Shown piece by piece: positions 1 through 12,757 of a stretch of 64,000 nt of DNA. The notes under the pieces are model-generated. The model made no database searches and was not told the origin of the DNA. It saw nothing but the letters and a program-made list of their open reading frames with translations. Origin of the DNA: Amblyornis subalaris (taxonomy: Eukaryota > Chordata > Aves > Passeriformes > Ptilonorhynchidae); contig JACAXG010000063.1 of assembly GCA_018881555.1 (NCBI GenBank), forward strand, positions 4,117,930 to 4,181,929, given 5' to 3'. Numbering within the stretch: the stretch's first letter is position 1; each line of letters opens with the position of its first letter. Position numbers and translations under genes: made by a program.

Positions 1-332
1 AAATTCTTCTGTTATTAAGGCAAAGCAGTGAGGAACCAAGCCTGTGGCTCACTCTGCCACAGCAATCACGTTATCCTGTTTCTCATCCTCAGCCTCTGCT
101 ACATCTGCGAGAGCCAATACCAGCAATCCATCAATAACTCTCTGCTCCTCACATCTGGGTGTTTGTTTTTAAATCAGGATTATACAGAAGCCCTCACATA
201 TCTATAGCAAACACTGGGAGGAGAACGGGGCAAGAGATATTATCCAGGCCCTTGCAGAGAGATACAAACCAACAGCATTTCTTGCTGCTCTTTCCTTAGC
301 TGGGCTGGGGCTTTATCCACTCCATCTACGAC

Positions 333-480
333 TATTTAGACTGCAGGCTCTTTGGGCCAGGGACCACCTACTGTGTGCATGTTTCTACAGTCTCCGGAAC
401 AAGACTTCCATTTTTGCTGGTTCTCTCTAGGCTAGACCATAATAAATATGATTATTTTAACAATAACACACATTAATAAT
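333..480 (-). repeat. Ancient amniote interspersed repeat, copy 1
   Basis: The stretch from GACTGCAGGCTCTTTGGGCC to the AATAATAAATATGATT-like tail resembles, in reverse orientation, an old repeat common in turtles, crocodilians and birds that contains 'GTGCTAGGCACTGTACA...ACAATCTAA'. The same family appears at 1758-1850 and 38505-38645. The family was identified from remembered consensus, not a search. Confidence 0.5.
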
Positions 481-926
481 CGTTAATGCATTGCTTGAAT
501 TTTCCTTTGAAATGCAATCTGGGCTCTCCTCCCTCTCACCAGTTTAATCGCTGGCTGAACTTTCTCAGTTAACTGAAAGTGCCATAGGTAAGATTTTTTC
601 CACTATCAGCACTTTTAATCTTTGTATAATTTAAAGCAAATACATCTTTCTTTGTGACTGCAAATGAGCCCACCTGTTGGGGGCTTACTTTGTGGTTTTT
701 TGTTTTTGTTTTGGGGTTTGGGTTTTTTTCACTTTTCTGAACTTTTAAATTATTTTCTAACAGCAACCTGGCCTGGCAGCAGTAAGGCAGACATGACATA
801 ATGCTGGCTATTAATGGCTTCCTAGCCCTGATTGTCAGCTCTCCCCATTTCAGTGAGTGCTCTGGACCCTTGTGCCTGCCAAACTCACTGTGCTCCTGTG
901 CTGGGCCTAAGTCACAGCTCTGTATA

Positions 927-1185
927 AGAATCACAGAATAGTTTAGGCTGGAGGGAACCTTTAAAGCTCATCTAGTCCAACCCCTCTGCAGTAAGGGAAG
1001 TCTTAAATTAGATCAGACTGCTCAGAGCCCCATCCGACCTGGCCTCGAATGTTTGCAGGGATGGGGCATCTACAGCCTCTCTAGGCAGCATGTTCCAGTG
1101 TTTTACCACCCTCGTTATAAAGAACTTTTACTTTTTATCTAACCTACATCAACCCTCCTTCAGTCTAAAAACATTACCCCTTTTC
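927..1185 (-). mobile_element. CR1 LINE 3'-end fragment
   Basis: The plus strand opens with AGAATCACAGAATAG, the complement of the CR1 terminal ATTCTGTG-type repeat. It then follows the CR1 3' end in reverse: GGAACCTTTAAAGCTCATCT, CAACCCCTCTGC, GCTCAGAGCCCCATCC, GGATGGGGCATC, TGTTCCAGTG and ACCACCCTC. It is a 5'-truncated, non-coding CR1 copy inserted antisense to the window, so in the same direction as TEAD1. The ORF crossing it (1090-1422 plus) is not a gene. Confidence 0.92.
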
Positions 1186-1324
1186 CAACCAGCTCCTTTT
1201 AAAGCCTGTGTCTTCCTGGGCTTGGGAATGAGGCTCTATCTCGTTTTAGAGCCCCAGGCTGGCTGCTCTTTCACAGGCATCTTCAAGTTCCTGGGGCTGT
1301 GGGAGGCCACACCATTCTCAGCTT

Positions 1325-1580
1325 TCCAGCACGTCGCTGCGGGACCGGGTCCATGCCGGCAGCACTGGAAAACGTGCGGGGGCGTTGGGGGGGCGCGGGG
1401 GAACAGCTGCCTGGTGCAGTGATCACCTTTCTGGGCAGGCATCCACCAGCCAGAAAAATCTGCCTTGTTATGAACTTGGCTGGCATGCTGGGGAGAGGAG
1501 GAGAGTCAAGCAACGCCACCCTGGCCCTGGAAATAGCCCCGCTCCCGGCGCTGCCGTCCACGCCCCTCTGTGCCACCGGC
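1325..1580. other. CpG-rich patch
   Basis: A G-rich, CpG-rich block (ACGTGCGGGGGCGTTGGGG and similar) lies between the CR1 fragment and an ancient repeat. It holds roughly 20 CpGs in 250 bp. Overlapping ORFs on both strands are explained by the scarcity of stop codons in GC-rich DNA. No promoter motif was recognised. Confidence 0.5.
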
Positions 1581-1757
1581 CAGCTGTACATTGGCAGGGA
1601 AGATGGCCAGTCTCCTCCAAGAGAAAAATCTCCAGCATTTAAGCTGGCTGTTTGGGCTTTAAAGAATGATCTTCCTTGCACAAAGGATTCCTCCCATCTT
1701 CCTTCGAGTCAAGCACGATTATTTATCGGAGTGGTGCGGATGAGGGAGGGAGCGAGC

Positions 1758-1850
1758 GGCCCCACCGTGGACCAGAGACCCACGGTGCTAAGCACAGAGC
1801 AAAGAGATGATCCTTTCCCAAAAGAGCTTACAACTAAGCATAAAAAGGAA
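1758..1850 (+). repeat. Ancient amniote interspersed repeat, copy 2
   Basis: GGCCCCACCGTGGACCAGAG, then GGTGCTAAGCACAGAGC, then AAAAGAGCTTACAACTAAGC match the same old repeat family as 38505-38645, in the opposite orientation to the copy at 333-480. The central GCACTGTACA part is shortened. Confidence 0.6.
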
Positions 1851-1862
1851 AAATCTCATTAT

Positions 1863-1886
1863 TGACAGATTAATGACAATCTGTCA
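1863..1886. repeat. Perfect 9-bp inverted repeat
   Basis: TGACAGATT (1863-1871) and AATCTGTCA (1878-1886) are exact inverted repeats separated by AATGAC. Each arm carries TGACAG, the core of TGIF/MEIS/PREP homeodomain sites. Confidence 0.8.
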
Positions 1887-4800
1887 GAGCAGCCATTCCT
1901 ATTAGGAGTTTCTTGAGCAGGAAAGTATTACAGGGCCCTTATAATTAGCTAAGGATACCTGATCTGGTCTGAAAATTGAACAGTTAAAGAGTCACCTCAA
2001 TGGTAATTTTACATTAAAATTGGTGAGTGTAGTACACATGAACATTTTAAACAGAACATGTAGTAACAGAACATTGACCAGGGGAGAGGTCAATGGATAG
2101 ATTTCTTTTATGAACTTCATAAAAACATGCTGTATATTTGATCTCAGAACTGGAGTTTTTAAATAATATATGGGGATTTTCCTCTTTCAGGCCAGTTTAC
2201 TGAGTTTTAATACAAATGCTAGAAAAACAAATAGATCACTGACAGGCTATGGGTTGCTTTGTTGGTTTTTTCTTTAGTGCCACCTTACATACATTTGTAA
2301 AAAGAAGATTTCCTCAAATAAGTTCTACTTTTGCTTGACTGTCTACAATTCATTCATAATTATTAAATATTGGCCAAACATGGTGCTAAATTTTCTGAGT
2401 CACAGAGCTTTGCTAATTGCAAGAAGTTGGTACAGAAAAGGTCATAAGTATTTGTTCTGCATGTACGAATCACATCCCCACATGGGTCTCTCAACAGCCT
2501 AACTACCCTTGTTCACTCTCCCAGTTGCCATCTGAGATGGAGGAGCCTTTTGATATTCAATACAATATTTGACAGGGTCGGCCCCTAGATGATATCTAAG
2601 TATATGTCAAGAAACACAACTAGAGGGAGCTTCAGAAAAAAACCCAACACCAGCTTGCATCCTCCTGTGGTGTAAATGAGCATGCACTCATGCATGCCAG
2701 GGAAAATCACACTGATTTACATGATGTGAGCATCTGGCTCTTTTCCAAGGGTAAGGACTTAGTGCCCAAGGGCAAGAAACAGCCCATGACATTATTTCAC
2801 ATGGGCATATGATTTTCCCTGCATTATTACTGTGTAGCTCCCACGTGCCTTCTCCCACCCTCAGGAAGGAATGATTCTGACCTCAGGTTCCAATGGAATT
2901 ACTCAGATCAAAATTAGCTTGTCCATAAAATGTCCAGGCTCCCAGTTAGAGCCCAGAGAACTAGGGAACTCCTGTTGTACCATCAATCCTAAATTGAGCA
3001 TTAGGATTTCTGAATTTTCACACACTCATTGTGACCAGTCCTGCTACTTATCCTGTTACATGATCACCAGGATACACAGGGTGTTTAGGTCTCTAATCCT
3101 GTGGTCTTGACATAAAAAAATCCACCCCAACCACTCAAAATTCCATTTCAATACTGCATTAGGCCGTTCATTACAGACTTGCAATAGGCAGCTAAAACCA
3201 AACATCACAGAGTCAAGAAAACTCTTTTGCACTGAAATGCAAAATATATGCATTTTCAGTAGTTTCATACAACCAAGACAATCATTACAAAGTGCATCCT
3301 CATAAACAGAGTGAAATGAGTATGTTAATATCAAAAGAAGCTTGGAATTAACTGAAAGCATATGACAGAACACAAATGGAGCAAATTCTAATTCTCTTAA
3401 AGTTAAGATCTGTAAATTTTTAAAATGACAGCCATTGGTACTTACAGAAATCTATTTATGGCTTATGCACTGCTTTAAGAAACTTCCCAAGATGGATAAA
3501 CTGTTCCAGATTTCATACAGTTAATCTATTCTACCAGAAAATGCCTATTTCTGATGTTTTTCATTGACACACACTGATATACATTATGCCATTTGAAAAA
3601 ATGGCAGCTTTGTCTCTACTTAATAACTACACGGCGTGGGTAAGAAAGAGCTAAAGCATAAAACCCTAAGGACAAGGCTTCATTGTAAGCATTAAATAAT
3701 TATTACAATGCAAAATTAGTCAGAGTAATATCTCTGTTTTACTTCAAGCCATGTGAGGTCTGATCCAGAGCTGAATTTACTGTCAATTCCAGTTACAATG
3801 GCATTTCACACTGTACATTTTACTTACAATTAAAGGGACAAAATCCATTTTCTTTTTTTTAACCAACCATTTTCATTTATTAAATCTGGTTTCTGATAAT
3901 TAGATAATTAGACTTTAGACTTACCCTGGTTTTATTTGCAAGTGTATCTGAATCTGTTTCTTCTTATGTAAAAAGCTCTTTACCGTAAGAAATTGGCTAC
4001 GCAGGGGAGTAACAGTGGGGTTTCTGTCTGACTTCCTCCAAAAGTGACAAATAAATACTATTTGGAGTTTTGAAATTAATAATTTTCAGAGGAAAATAAT
4101 GTTAACTACCCATTATAATTTTTACACAATAGGGTCTTGCAGCTGGCACTATACTTTCAGATGATGCCTACATTTAAATTCAGTCAGCCTCTATATTTGC
4201 CAAAAGAAACCTGCTACATAAATTCTCCTTGGTAGAGGAGCTGCGGAAATGATTCATAAAAAATGCTGCATTGAACTGAATGTTAGCTTTGAGAAACCTG
4301 TTACATACCTATCTGATTATTATTTGTATTGAGTAGCACCCTCCATTTCAAATCCAAGAGCAGAACCTCGCTGTGCTAGATTAAAAAAAAAGAATAAATA
4401 AATGAATAAATACACCGCAGCAGGCCCAAACGGCAGGGCCTCCTACTCTTGCCACAGCTATAGAATAAAAAAGCCCACTCTGAAAACAGGGCAGAAAAAT
4501 CCTGTCAGGGTCTGCCATGTGTGGCCCACCACCCAAAGCCTGTATAGAAGGGTCTTCCCCTCCTGCAGTCTTTTCCTTGGAAGAGGAAACACTCCTTTTT
4601 CCTGGAGCGCACGCAGATCCAACCCAGCGACAGCTGAAATATATCTCATTCTAATGGCTTCTGTCATAGCTGGGCAAAACACAGCAATGTTAGAAAGCAT
4701 TTATCAAAGATATGACAGGCCTTTCCAATTACGCTGCCTTTCAACCCACTGCTTAATAAAAATGTGCGAAGTGATAGAACACTTTACCTCATCAACATCA

Positions 4801-6389
4801 CTGGCAGCAACTGACTTTCTTTGGGGAGCAGCTATTCAAAAGTAACTTGACTGAACTTCAGAGTCATAATTATACAAACTACACTGGAGGGATTCAAAGA
4901 AAAACCCACCTGTGCAACAAAGCAATTATATAAACTTCTTTATCTTTAAAGAAAACATTTCAGCTTTAATAAAGTTGCTTGCTTTCCTTTCCCAACATGA
5001 GCAAAAGTTCCCTTGTTCGTGTCAGTCCTTCTGCAGCTCCCATGAAAGAGAAGCCTGACCTGAGCAGGGGCTGGAGCAAGACAATTCAGCTGGATTTACC
5101 ATCCAGACTTGGACGGCAAACTCTATAGAGCTTTCAGCTCTACTCAGCATTTCTTACACTCGGCCTTAGTACAAATAAGAGTAAAGAATATATTACTGTA
5201 AGTTTTCAAAAGCTTCCTATGAAGACCACCCTTTACACCCTCTGATACCCAGAGTTTTTGCACGGATTCGCGTGGGGTCAGGAGAAGCTCGTGTGCCACT
5301 GAAGACACGAACAACTTTCCACTAATCTCAGATACAAAAACTAGCCCATGGCTCGTGTCACCCTTCAAACACACACCAAACGTCGCTCAGTTTTTACATA
5401 TGCACAAGAAATCTCCTCCAAAGTCTGCAGATTTCAATGAAACCAGGAGCTCACCAGCAGTGGTTAGTTTTGATAGACTGCAGTTCAGCAAAGTATGCAA
5501 GAATATGTCTAGCATTAGTTGCTTGGAGGTTTTCTGGCTGGCTTTTGGGATGTAAAATGACCTCAGTTACAACCTTGTAGGGAGCAGTTATTTGTAAAGC
5601 TCAAGTTACTGAGGTGGCACAGCAACATGCTGTGAGCATCTTTGTCAGGCAGGTCCTTTTTACTTCTTGCCTGTTAATGGATTTAGAGGTCCAGATTTAA
5701 GCAGCTTTGTATACATATTTTGCCTTTTGGGTCTGAATCTAGCTGTTATTACAAATATTCACAGTGATTTAAAGTGTTATGAAACACAGCACATGACAGA
5801 TCTGATTATATCTTCATTTTTATATATGAAGAACTCCACTGCTTACAAATACTCATATGTTTCCTTACCTAGTAGCTCTGTGTATTACGGACATCTTCCC
5901 TCTGTCTGTTTAGTATCAACCTGGAGTCAAGAACCCTAACAGCCAATTTCCATTGCTTAAGCTCCAAATGCTTTATCTTTCTCTCATGGCCACTTCACTC
6001 TGTCTTCTACTTACGGCACAGAAATAAAGTAAAAAATCCATGAAATTTCCTTCTCCGGTTCTCTATTTCTTTATTTCTCTGTTTCTGCACACAGGTTTTC
6101 ATTTCCCTCTGAGACATCAGCGCAGGAAACTCAGACAAAAAAATTATGTGTCTGCCTGGGCTTTCATTTCTGCCCCTGGGTACCAGCTCCTCTTGTCCCA
6201 AGCTCAGCCCATTTGCAGACCCAGGGATCCACTTTTTGTCCCACCACACCACAGCACTTCAGCCTTTGCCACAGTCTTGGTATCTTAAGTTTATGAAGCA
6301 AGAGGGAGATGCTGTAAAATAAACTCACCAGTCACATGCCTCTTCCTGGCTGATTTCTCCCAGAGCTCCTAATAAACCCCATTATGTTC

Positions 6390-6439
6390 AAACACACACA
6401 AAGTGGTCAGGCACACACAGACACACACGCACGCACACC
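6390..6439. repeat. Interrupted (CA)n microsatellite
   Basis: AACACACACAAAG is followed, after a short interruption, by CACACACAGACACACACGCAC. It is an imperfect dinucleotide tract. Confidence 0.85.
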
Positions 6440-8288
6440 CCTCTTTATTAGGCACAGTGGCTTTATATTTAAGGCAGCATGTCAGAGCCCTGCACAGAAT
6501 TTTGAACTCCTGTATTAAACAGTTATTTCTTCGGCAAGAAAAGTTAATTTGAGCCTCCATTCTTGACAAGTTCCTGATTTCGTGTGGGTTCTCCAGGGGT
6601 ATTCCAACTAAACCATGCATGGCACAGGTGTTCAGTCCCAGCTGCCTGAAGGGACCTCCAGCAGAGCAGCAGCTACCCAGACACAGGGTCACTGTGTCAA
6701 GAATCAAATTCCAATTTTGTTTTGAATGGTGCAGAGCGGGCTCATGCATGCAGCACCCTCATATCCACAAACCTAATGTGGACAGAATGCCACTGCAAAT
6801 AACCCATCACTCAGTTCAGCCTTCCATGGCCGCACAGTCTTGCCTGAGAGTGGTCTTTTACTTATATTCTATACCTGAAATAAAATAAAACCCTGACAAT
6901 TTTCAGTACAAGGTGAAATCCTGGCTTGTGACATGCCAAAATGGAACAGTAAGAATATATGCAAAAAAATCCTTGTCAGCACTCTCCCGACTGCAGTGGC
7001 AATAGGCCAGATTTTTCATGATGCAATTTCCCAGAGGAGCTGGTTTTCTGGCCAGAGTCTCACCTCATCTGTGCTGAAGAAACTCCAGGGAGCTATACAG
7101 GTGAATCTGGCTTTTTATGTGCAACCTGCTATTACATTTTTGTTCAGAGAATTTTTTTCTGTATTTTAGCACCATTCTTCTTAACAACCTGTAGGACAAT
7201 TTTCTACAAGGAAAGCTCTTATTAGGCTTTATATCTATGACCTTAGGTTATCTTTTATAGTTTAATCTACACAACCTTAGAAATCAAGCTTTGCCTGTGG
7301 TAGCCAGCCCATCAATTCATTCGATTGTCCAGGACAACTTTCAATTCTCACAAGCAATTTGACAATTGCAAGTATTTTGCACTGCATATTATGAAGTCTA
7401 GTGCTGCAAAAATAATAAGACCTGGAATTACACACAGCATTGAAAGTCTACTCATTTAACCATGAATTTTCAGGTCATTTAGATGTTTCAATAACAGGCA
7501 TGCTACAGGCCAAGCTGTCATATTACTCTTATCACAAAAATGTCATGAGCCTGTTCCCTAGCTTGCACACACACCGGCTCTCAGACTCTCATCAAACCTT
7601 CCCTAACTCAAAGGAGACACAAGCGAAATACATTATTTTAATGGATGGTTTCATAAACAGCAGAGCCCTAGAGCCACTAAATAGTGCTCTCAAGTCATTT
7701 ACTATGGTTTGTAATTTATTAATAGGGATATATGAATCTTCCTTGAGGGGAAAAACAGGAGAAACCAAGGTTAACTTGGCCCGCTAGAGGCACAGAGCTG
7801 GTTTCTGCTCCTAGTGACTTCTGCCTCCAGCAGGTGAGAAAAGGATGTCCTACTTTTCCCTCTTAGGTCTGCTTGAGAAAGGGCCCTTGCTTGGCTATCC
7901 TGGAGTCAAATACCAACACAGCCTGGAAAGCTATCACCCATGGTTGTCCACTCCAACCCTTTGCCTGAGGTCTGGACACTTGTCAGCAGCTCCTGACGAT
8001 CGGACCGGCCACAGCACACCTTGTGCACATCCACTGCTGAGAAAATAACTCCCCGAGGGCAAAGGTGGTCCATGGGGCGGGAGGGGGCAGCGATTGCAGG
8101 AATGGCTGCGGCCCGAGTCACCATGGCAGGGCAGCAAGGCTCCATTCCTGCTGGGAACTGGGAAGGAGGTGCCGGGATGGGGTGCCCAGGTGCCCCCAGC
8201 GGGACCCGGGCTCATGGCAGCAATGGTGCTGCAGGTGGCAGCATCAAAAGTAAGAGAGATTGTAACTGACCATAAACCACATGATTTA

Positions 8289-8295
8289 TGGAATG
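8289..8295 (-). promoter_or_regulatory. MCAT/TEAD-like motif ACATTCCA
   Basis: TGGAATGT on the plus strand reads ACATTCCA on the minus strand, the preferred extended TEAD site. It is about 25 bp from a CACGTG E-box (TCACGTGG, about 8316-8323). MCAT next to an E-box is a pairing known from muscle promoters, but chance is possible. Confidence 0.3.
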
Positions 8296-11200
8296 TGAAG
8301 AATTTACGAAATGTCACGTGGTTATATGAAATCATAAAATAAATCATGTATAAATAGAGAACAATTAAGAAGGCAGCAGGCTGGCTCCACAGGCTGGAGC
8401 GCCGTCTCACCTGGCTGCACCCACGCAGGGAAGGCAGCTGTGCAGCACCACCAGACACAGTTTGTCCCCCACTTTCTTCTCCCTCCCCTACTGCCTAAAT
8501 CCCCACGTGCCCCGGTGGGTGGGAGCAGGGACAGGCTGCCCGTGCATAGCTCAGCGCCCGCTCCAGAAACGTGACTTCACAACTGTCTGCATGGCCCAAG
8601 TTTAGCAACCTGTAACAATATCCCAAATCCCTCTTACTGCTGTATTTAAAGTTAGCTTTCCTTCTTGCTGCTTTTATTTCTGCAGTTAATCTGCAGCTTG
8701 GAGCCAGTGAACTCTGAAGCCTTACAATATTCTATAGTATGGGGTTAACCTGCAGTAGCTTCTTAAATTACACAGATGGTTTGATACAAAGAAAAATGAG
8801 CAGGTACAGAAAAGCCAGCCTGAAAGCAGATTGTGAACACTGCATTGCTTTCAGCAAGTTCAATTCACTTCCAATTCTGACCTGATTCTTTTATAGATTT
8901 AATGAATCTGTCAGGTTGATACCATGAAATGGGACAAGTGAGCAGTCAGCTTTGTTGTTCAGGCTTTGTTTTCATGTTTCCAATTAAAAAAAAAAAAAAG
9001 AATCCAAGCAATTAATGGGAAACATCAAAATGTAAGAATGCAACAGCTTTTAAACATATGGGAGATTTCATCCGAGCAAGAATTTTCACTGGAAAAGACT
9101 GAGGTGAGCTCACAACTTTCAATCAAAGTTCTGTATATCTAAAAAACTTGGTTAAAGTTGGTTAGGGTTATCACATAATAGATGAATTTACACAGCTCTA
9201 GAGACTGGCTTTCCTAGCATGAATTATTGATGTCTTACTTTCATAAGTGAATGACTTGCAAAAAACCAGCATAGAGTAGTCTCCCTGCTGCAAGATGTGC
9301 AGACTTAATGCAGCTTTGGAAAAGCGAGCCAAATTCTTTCTCTGAATTGCACGTCAACAAAAACAAGACTGTAAAAGATACAATTGCTTTGGAAATGGAT
9401 CAGTCTTTAAATTGTTAAAAACAAATTCTGTACCTGAACCCCACTGATATTTCTGTGCTCTTATAGATGTTTTTCCTGTTTTCAGAAGTTTTTCTCTTCC
9501 CTGCTAATTGACAGAAGCTGAACATCTATTTCAGTGGAGCTCTGCCAGTTTATACAAGCTGAGGATGTGGCCCATATTTTTATAAAGGGAGGTCCTTTCC
9601 ACTGTTTTGCCATCTGCCAAGCTCTACTTTAAGCTAATTAAATAACGTCAAGTTCTAGCAGGCTTTTTCAGGCCATTAGAGTTTTCCATTTCTGGACCCC
9701 TAAGGGTACCTAGCAAGTCTGGCTTCAGGAGAACTGAGACGTAGATTCAAAGGTGCTGACAATGCTAAGCGCCTTTTTAAAAGCTGGAAAATATCCTGAC
9801 AGTTTGGACACTCTCTGTGGTTTCCATACAAAGTGAGTTTGTGGAAGATCTGTGAATGTGAGCAAACAATCTTACACACTTGGAGGAACTGGGGGATTGA
9901 CTTTGAGCATGTGTTGTCTCAACTGCGTCAGTCACCAAGTGGCATAGCCCGGGAGAGCCTGTGTCACTCTGTGTGGCAAACCAAAGGTGCAGGCAGCTTG
10001 CTCCGGATAAACACTGAGGCCATTTATCACACTGAATTTTTCTCCCCACTTCAGCAGTCCTCTTGTCGCCAACCTCACCTGCTCTTTGATCTGGCACCTC
10101 CACAAGGCAAGGTGCTCTACTCACCTTCCCTTCCTGTCCCAAGCCCTCCTGCTCCCTCACAGTGTCCTCCAGCCGCAGTGCTGGCTGTGGAGATGAGCAG
10201 CAGCAACTGCTCTCTGCAAAACAAGCATTTTATTTACCTTCAACTCTACAGCTACAAGTGTAACAAACATCATCCAGTGTCTCCCAGATACATAAATGAG
10301 CAGTTACTCCATGTAACCATGGGTTTCCTATCATTTGTAGCATTTTGTCCCCCTCTCTGCTATTCATATGATAAACCCACTTAGGCTACTGGTCTTAAAA
10401 CAGACTGTAAACAGCCGGAGCAGAGATTGTCTCATCTTGTGTGCACAAGACCTACTACAATGGAGCTTTTATCCTGCCTGCAGACTTTCAGCACTGCTAT
10501 AATTCAAATACTACTAATAATGATGGTGAATGTGGAATAGTATGAGCGAGACATTAACATGACCAGAGAATAACCCTCTATCAACCAGAAGCTCTATAGG
10601 AATAATGGACTACACCAGCAATACTGGCATCCTGCTTTTTATCCCGGGAAAGCCTAAAACACCTTCTCGCATCTATGGAGAGACTGTTTCAAACACATCA
10701 CATTGAATGAAGCCTTTTTATCAAGATGCAGCAGCCCCACATGCCATCCAGGGCTAAACAGGAATATGACCTCTGCCAGCTGAAACTGTCACTGGAAAAG
10801 GGAAGGGAGGCCAGTGCATGGTGGCATGGCTGAATTACAAGCTCTGGTGTCTGGTCTGCCTGGGATAAAATGAGGATTACCCCGGTCTAGATCAGCCTCT
10901 CATCCACTGTACTGCCAACTAAGAAAAAAAATAACCAAATCCCAAAGCAAAACCTCAACAAATCAAGCACTAATAAGCAAGAAAACAGTTCTTTTCACAT
11001 TGCCTCTCATGCAGTGCCATCCTGGTGTCAGGCCAGATATAAATGTTGGATTGAAACACCTGTTAAATTTCACTGTCATTTCAATGACACACACCTTCAA
11101 GTAAGCCTCTATAGAGGTATGTGCCTATGTGGACACACCTCTGTATAAAGTTCACACGTGATTTAAATATGTCATCCTGCACCAACAAAGTCGTATTAGA

Positions 11201-11923
11201 ACAAATCCGAGCCTATTGCAACTGTCTGACTCATATGAGTACACAGCAGATATTTTAACACCACTTTGATGGCTGATATAAATAAGCCTAAATCTCCAGC
11301 ATATTGTATGACCCCAACAGGTCTTCCCCTTCCCTTTCTAACTAATTTATCATATGGAACCAACACTCACAGATTTCTCTTGAAATGATACTAATATAAA
11401 GGAAAATGAATAGTACTACAGTGATGGACACAGCTGACTAGTGTACAGCAGCATCCTCTTAAAGAACAAGCTGGAGCTGCCTGAAACAGCTCAGGTTTGG
11501 AGGGAGGCAAGTTTCCTGACAGCCCTGGATGAAGGTCTGTGTCTGTGAGGGTCATGGGTTTGGGAATATGTTACAAGCAAGGGAATACCACATAGGGCAG
11601 TCTGAAAGAGACAGTAAAACAGGCTCAGACGTACAGCAGTATTATAAAACGCACTATATTCCTGGGAAGTCACATGCTTTAGGTGCAAATCATTGCAAAC
11701 TTCAACTTTTGTTTCTACAGAACTTTTTAGATGTTTTTGGTTCCACACACAGGGCCCTGTTCAGCATCTCGCTGCCATGGTGTTTTTCTATCTTGACAAT
11801 TCACTTCCGTGAGCAGGCATGTAGCCAACTCAAATGAGACTCAACGCAGTGAAAAGCCCTTCAGGTAAACAGTGTGATAAGCTAAACTGCAAAAACGAGA
11901 CAATGTTTTTGTACTANGAGGCA

Positions 11924-11951
11924 GTTGCTATGGAGACGGTTGCTAATTAAC
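11924..11951 (+). promoter_or_regulatory. RFX-type X-box with homeodomain-like TTGCTAATTAAC
   Basis: GTTGCTATGGAGAC (11924-11937) closely matches the RFX/X-box consensus GTTGCYATGGNAAC. It is followed at once by a second GGTTGC half-site running into TAATTA, and 15 bp later by the SOX-like GAACAAAGG. The dense grouping looks like an enhancer core. Confidence 0.45.
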
Positions 11952-12289
11952 TGCATTCAGCCAAGAGAACAAAGGGTTTAAGGGCAGACAGGACTCTGTA
12001 TCTTAGAGGGAGCAATGCATAATGTCTTATGCAATCTGCACATCTATCATATCTGGAATACCTGAGCCTTTGCTTAGGTTGCAAAATACCTCAATGACAA
12101 CAGAGGGGTTTATTCCTTTAAATTTCAACTGATTTTTAGGTAGTTAATGACTTATCAGTATTTAAAAAGCAAATAAAATCCATACTTAAAAGTCACAGGT
12201 ATCATGAATCAATGCATCAGGTCAGGACTGTACTAAACATTGAAATGTTTTATGTTCATTCAAAGCTACTGTTTTCACAGAGTACTGAG

Positions 12290-12757
12290 TTTGCACGGCA
12301 AGGTTTTGGCAGTGAGGGTCTACAGCGGTGGCTTCTGTGAGGAGCTGCCAGAAACTTCCCTCATACCCAACAGAGCCAATGCCAGGCGGCTCCAAGACAG
12401 ATCTGCTGCTGGCCAAGGCCGAGCCCTCAGTGGCGGTGGTAGCACTCCTGAGAAAAGAGATCTAGGAGGGAGTAAAAAAACCTGTTCCCAAAGAACTGCA
12501 CCCTGTCGAACGGACCCACATTGGAGCAGTTCAGGAAGAACTGCAGCCCGTGGTAAGGAATCGCCTTGGAGATGTTCATGGAGAATTGTGTCCTGTGGGA
12601 GGGACCCCACTTTGGAGCAGGGGAAGACTGTGAGCATTCCTCCCCCCAAGGAGCCAGGAGCAGCAGAGACAGTGAGTGATGAACTGACCACAACCCTCGC
12701 TCTCCATCCCCCTGCACCACTGAGAAGGAGGAAGTAGAGAAACTGGGAGCGAAGTCA
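12290..12757 (+). mobile_element. Decayed avian ERV LTR
   Basis: The segment follows an LTR-type interspersed repeat abundant in Neoaves. Landmarks in order are GCACGGCAAGG, GGTGGCTTCTGTGAG, CAGAGCCAATG, GCTGCTGGCCAAGGCCGAGC, GGTGGTAGCAC, repeated 'GGACCCACATTGGAGCAGTT'-type units, GGGACCCCACTTTGGAGCAG, and GATGAACTGACCACAACCC. The middle is shortened relative to the form I remember. The 165-aa ORF across it (12240-12737) is non-coding LTR sequence. No gag/pol/env partner and no second LTR were seen, so it is a solo LTR or fragment. The exact family name needs a repeat-library search. Confidence 0.75.

Larger units (their letters stand above)
1887..11923. other. Intronic stretch without recognised genes
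   Basis: About 10 kb of AT-rich, unique-looking intron. It holds a CA-rich microsatellite at 6390-6439, a GC-richer patch at 8060-8240, and a TEAD-type motif next to a CACGTG E-box at 8289-8325. ORFs up to 183 aa (9833-10384 plus) show no domain, no exon-like boundaries and no familiar peptide. Confidence 0.6.

Noticed and set aside
8094..8458. GC-rich ORFs on both strands near 8.1 kb
   Set aside because: They overlap in several frames, have low-complexity composition and show no domain.
12240..12737. 165-aa plus-strand ORF
   Set aside because: It is almost entirely within the decayed LTR and translates LTR repeat units; it is not a retroviral protein.
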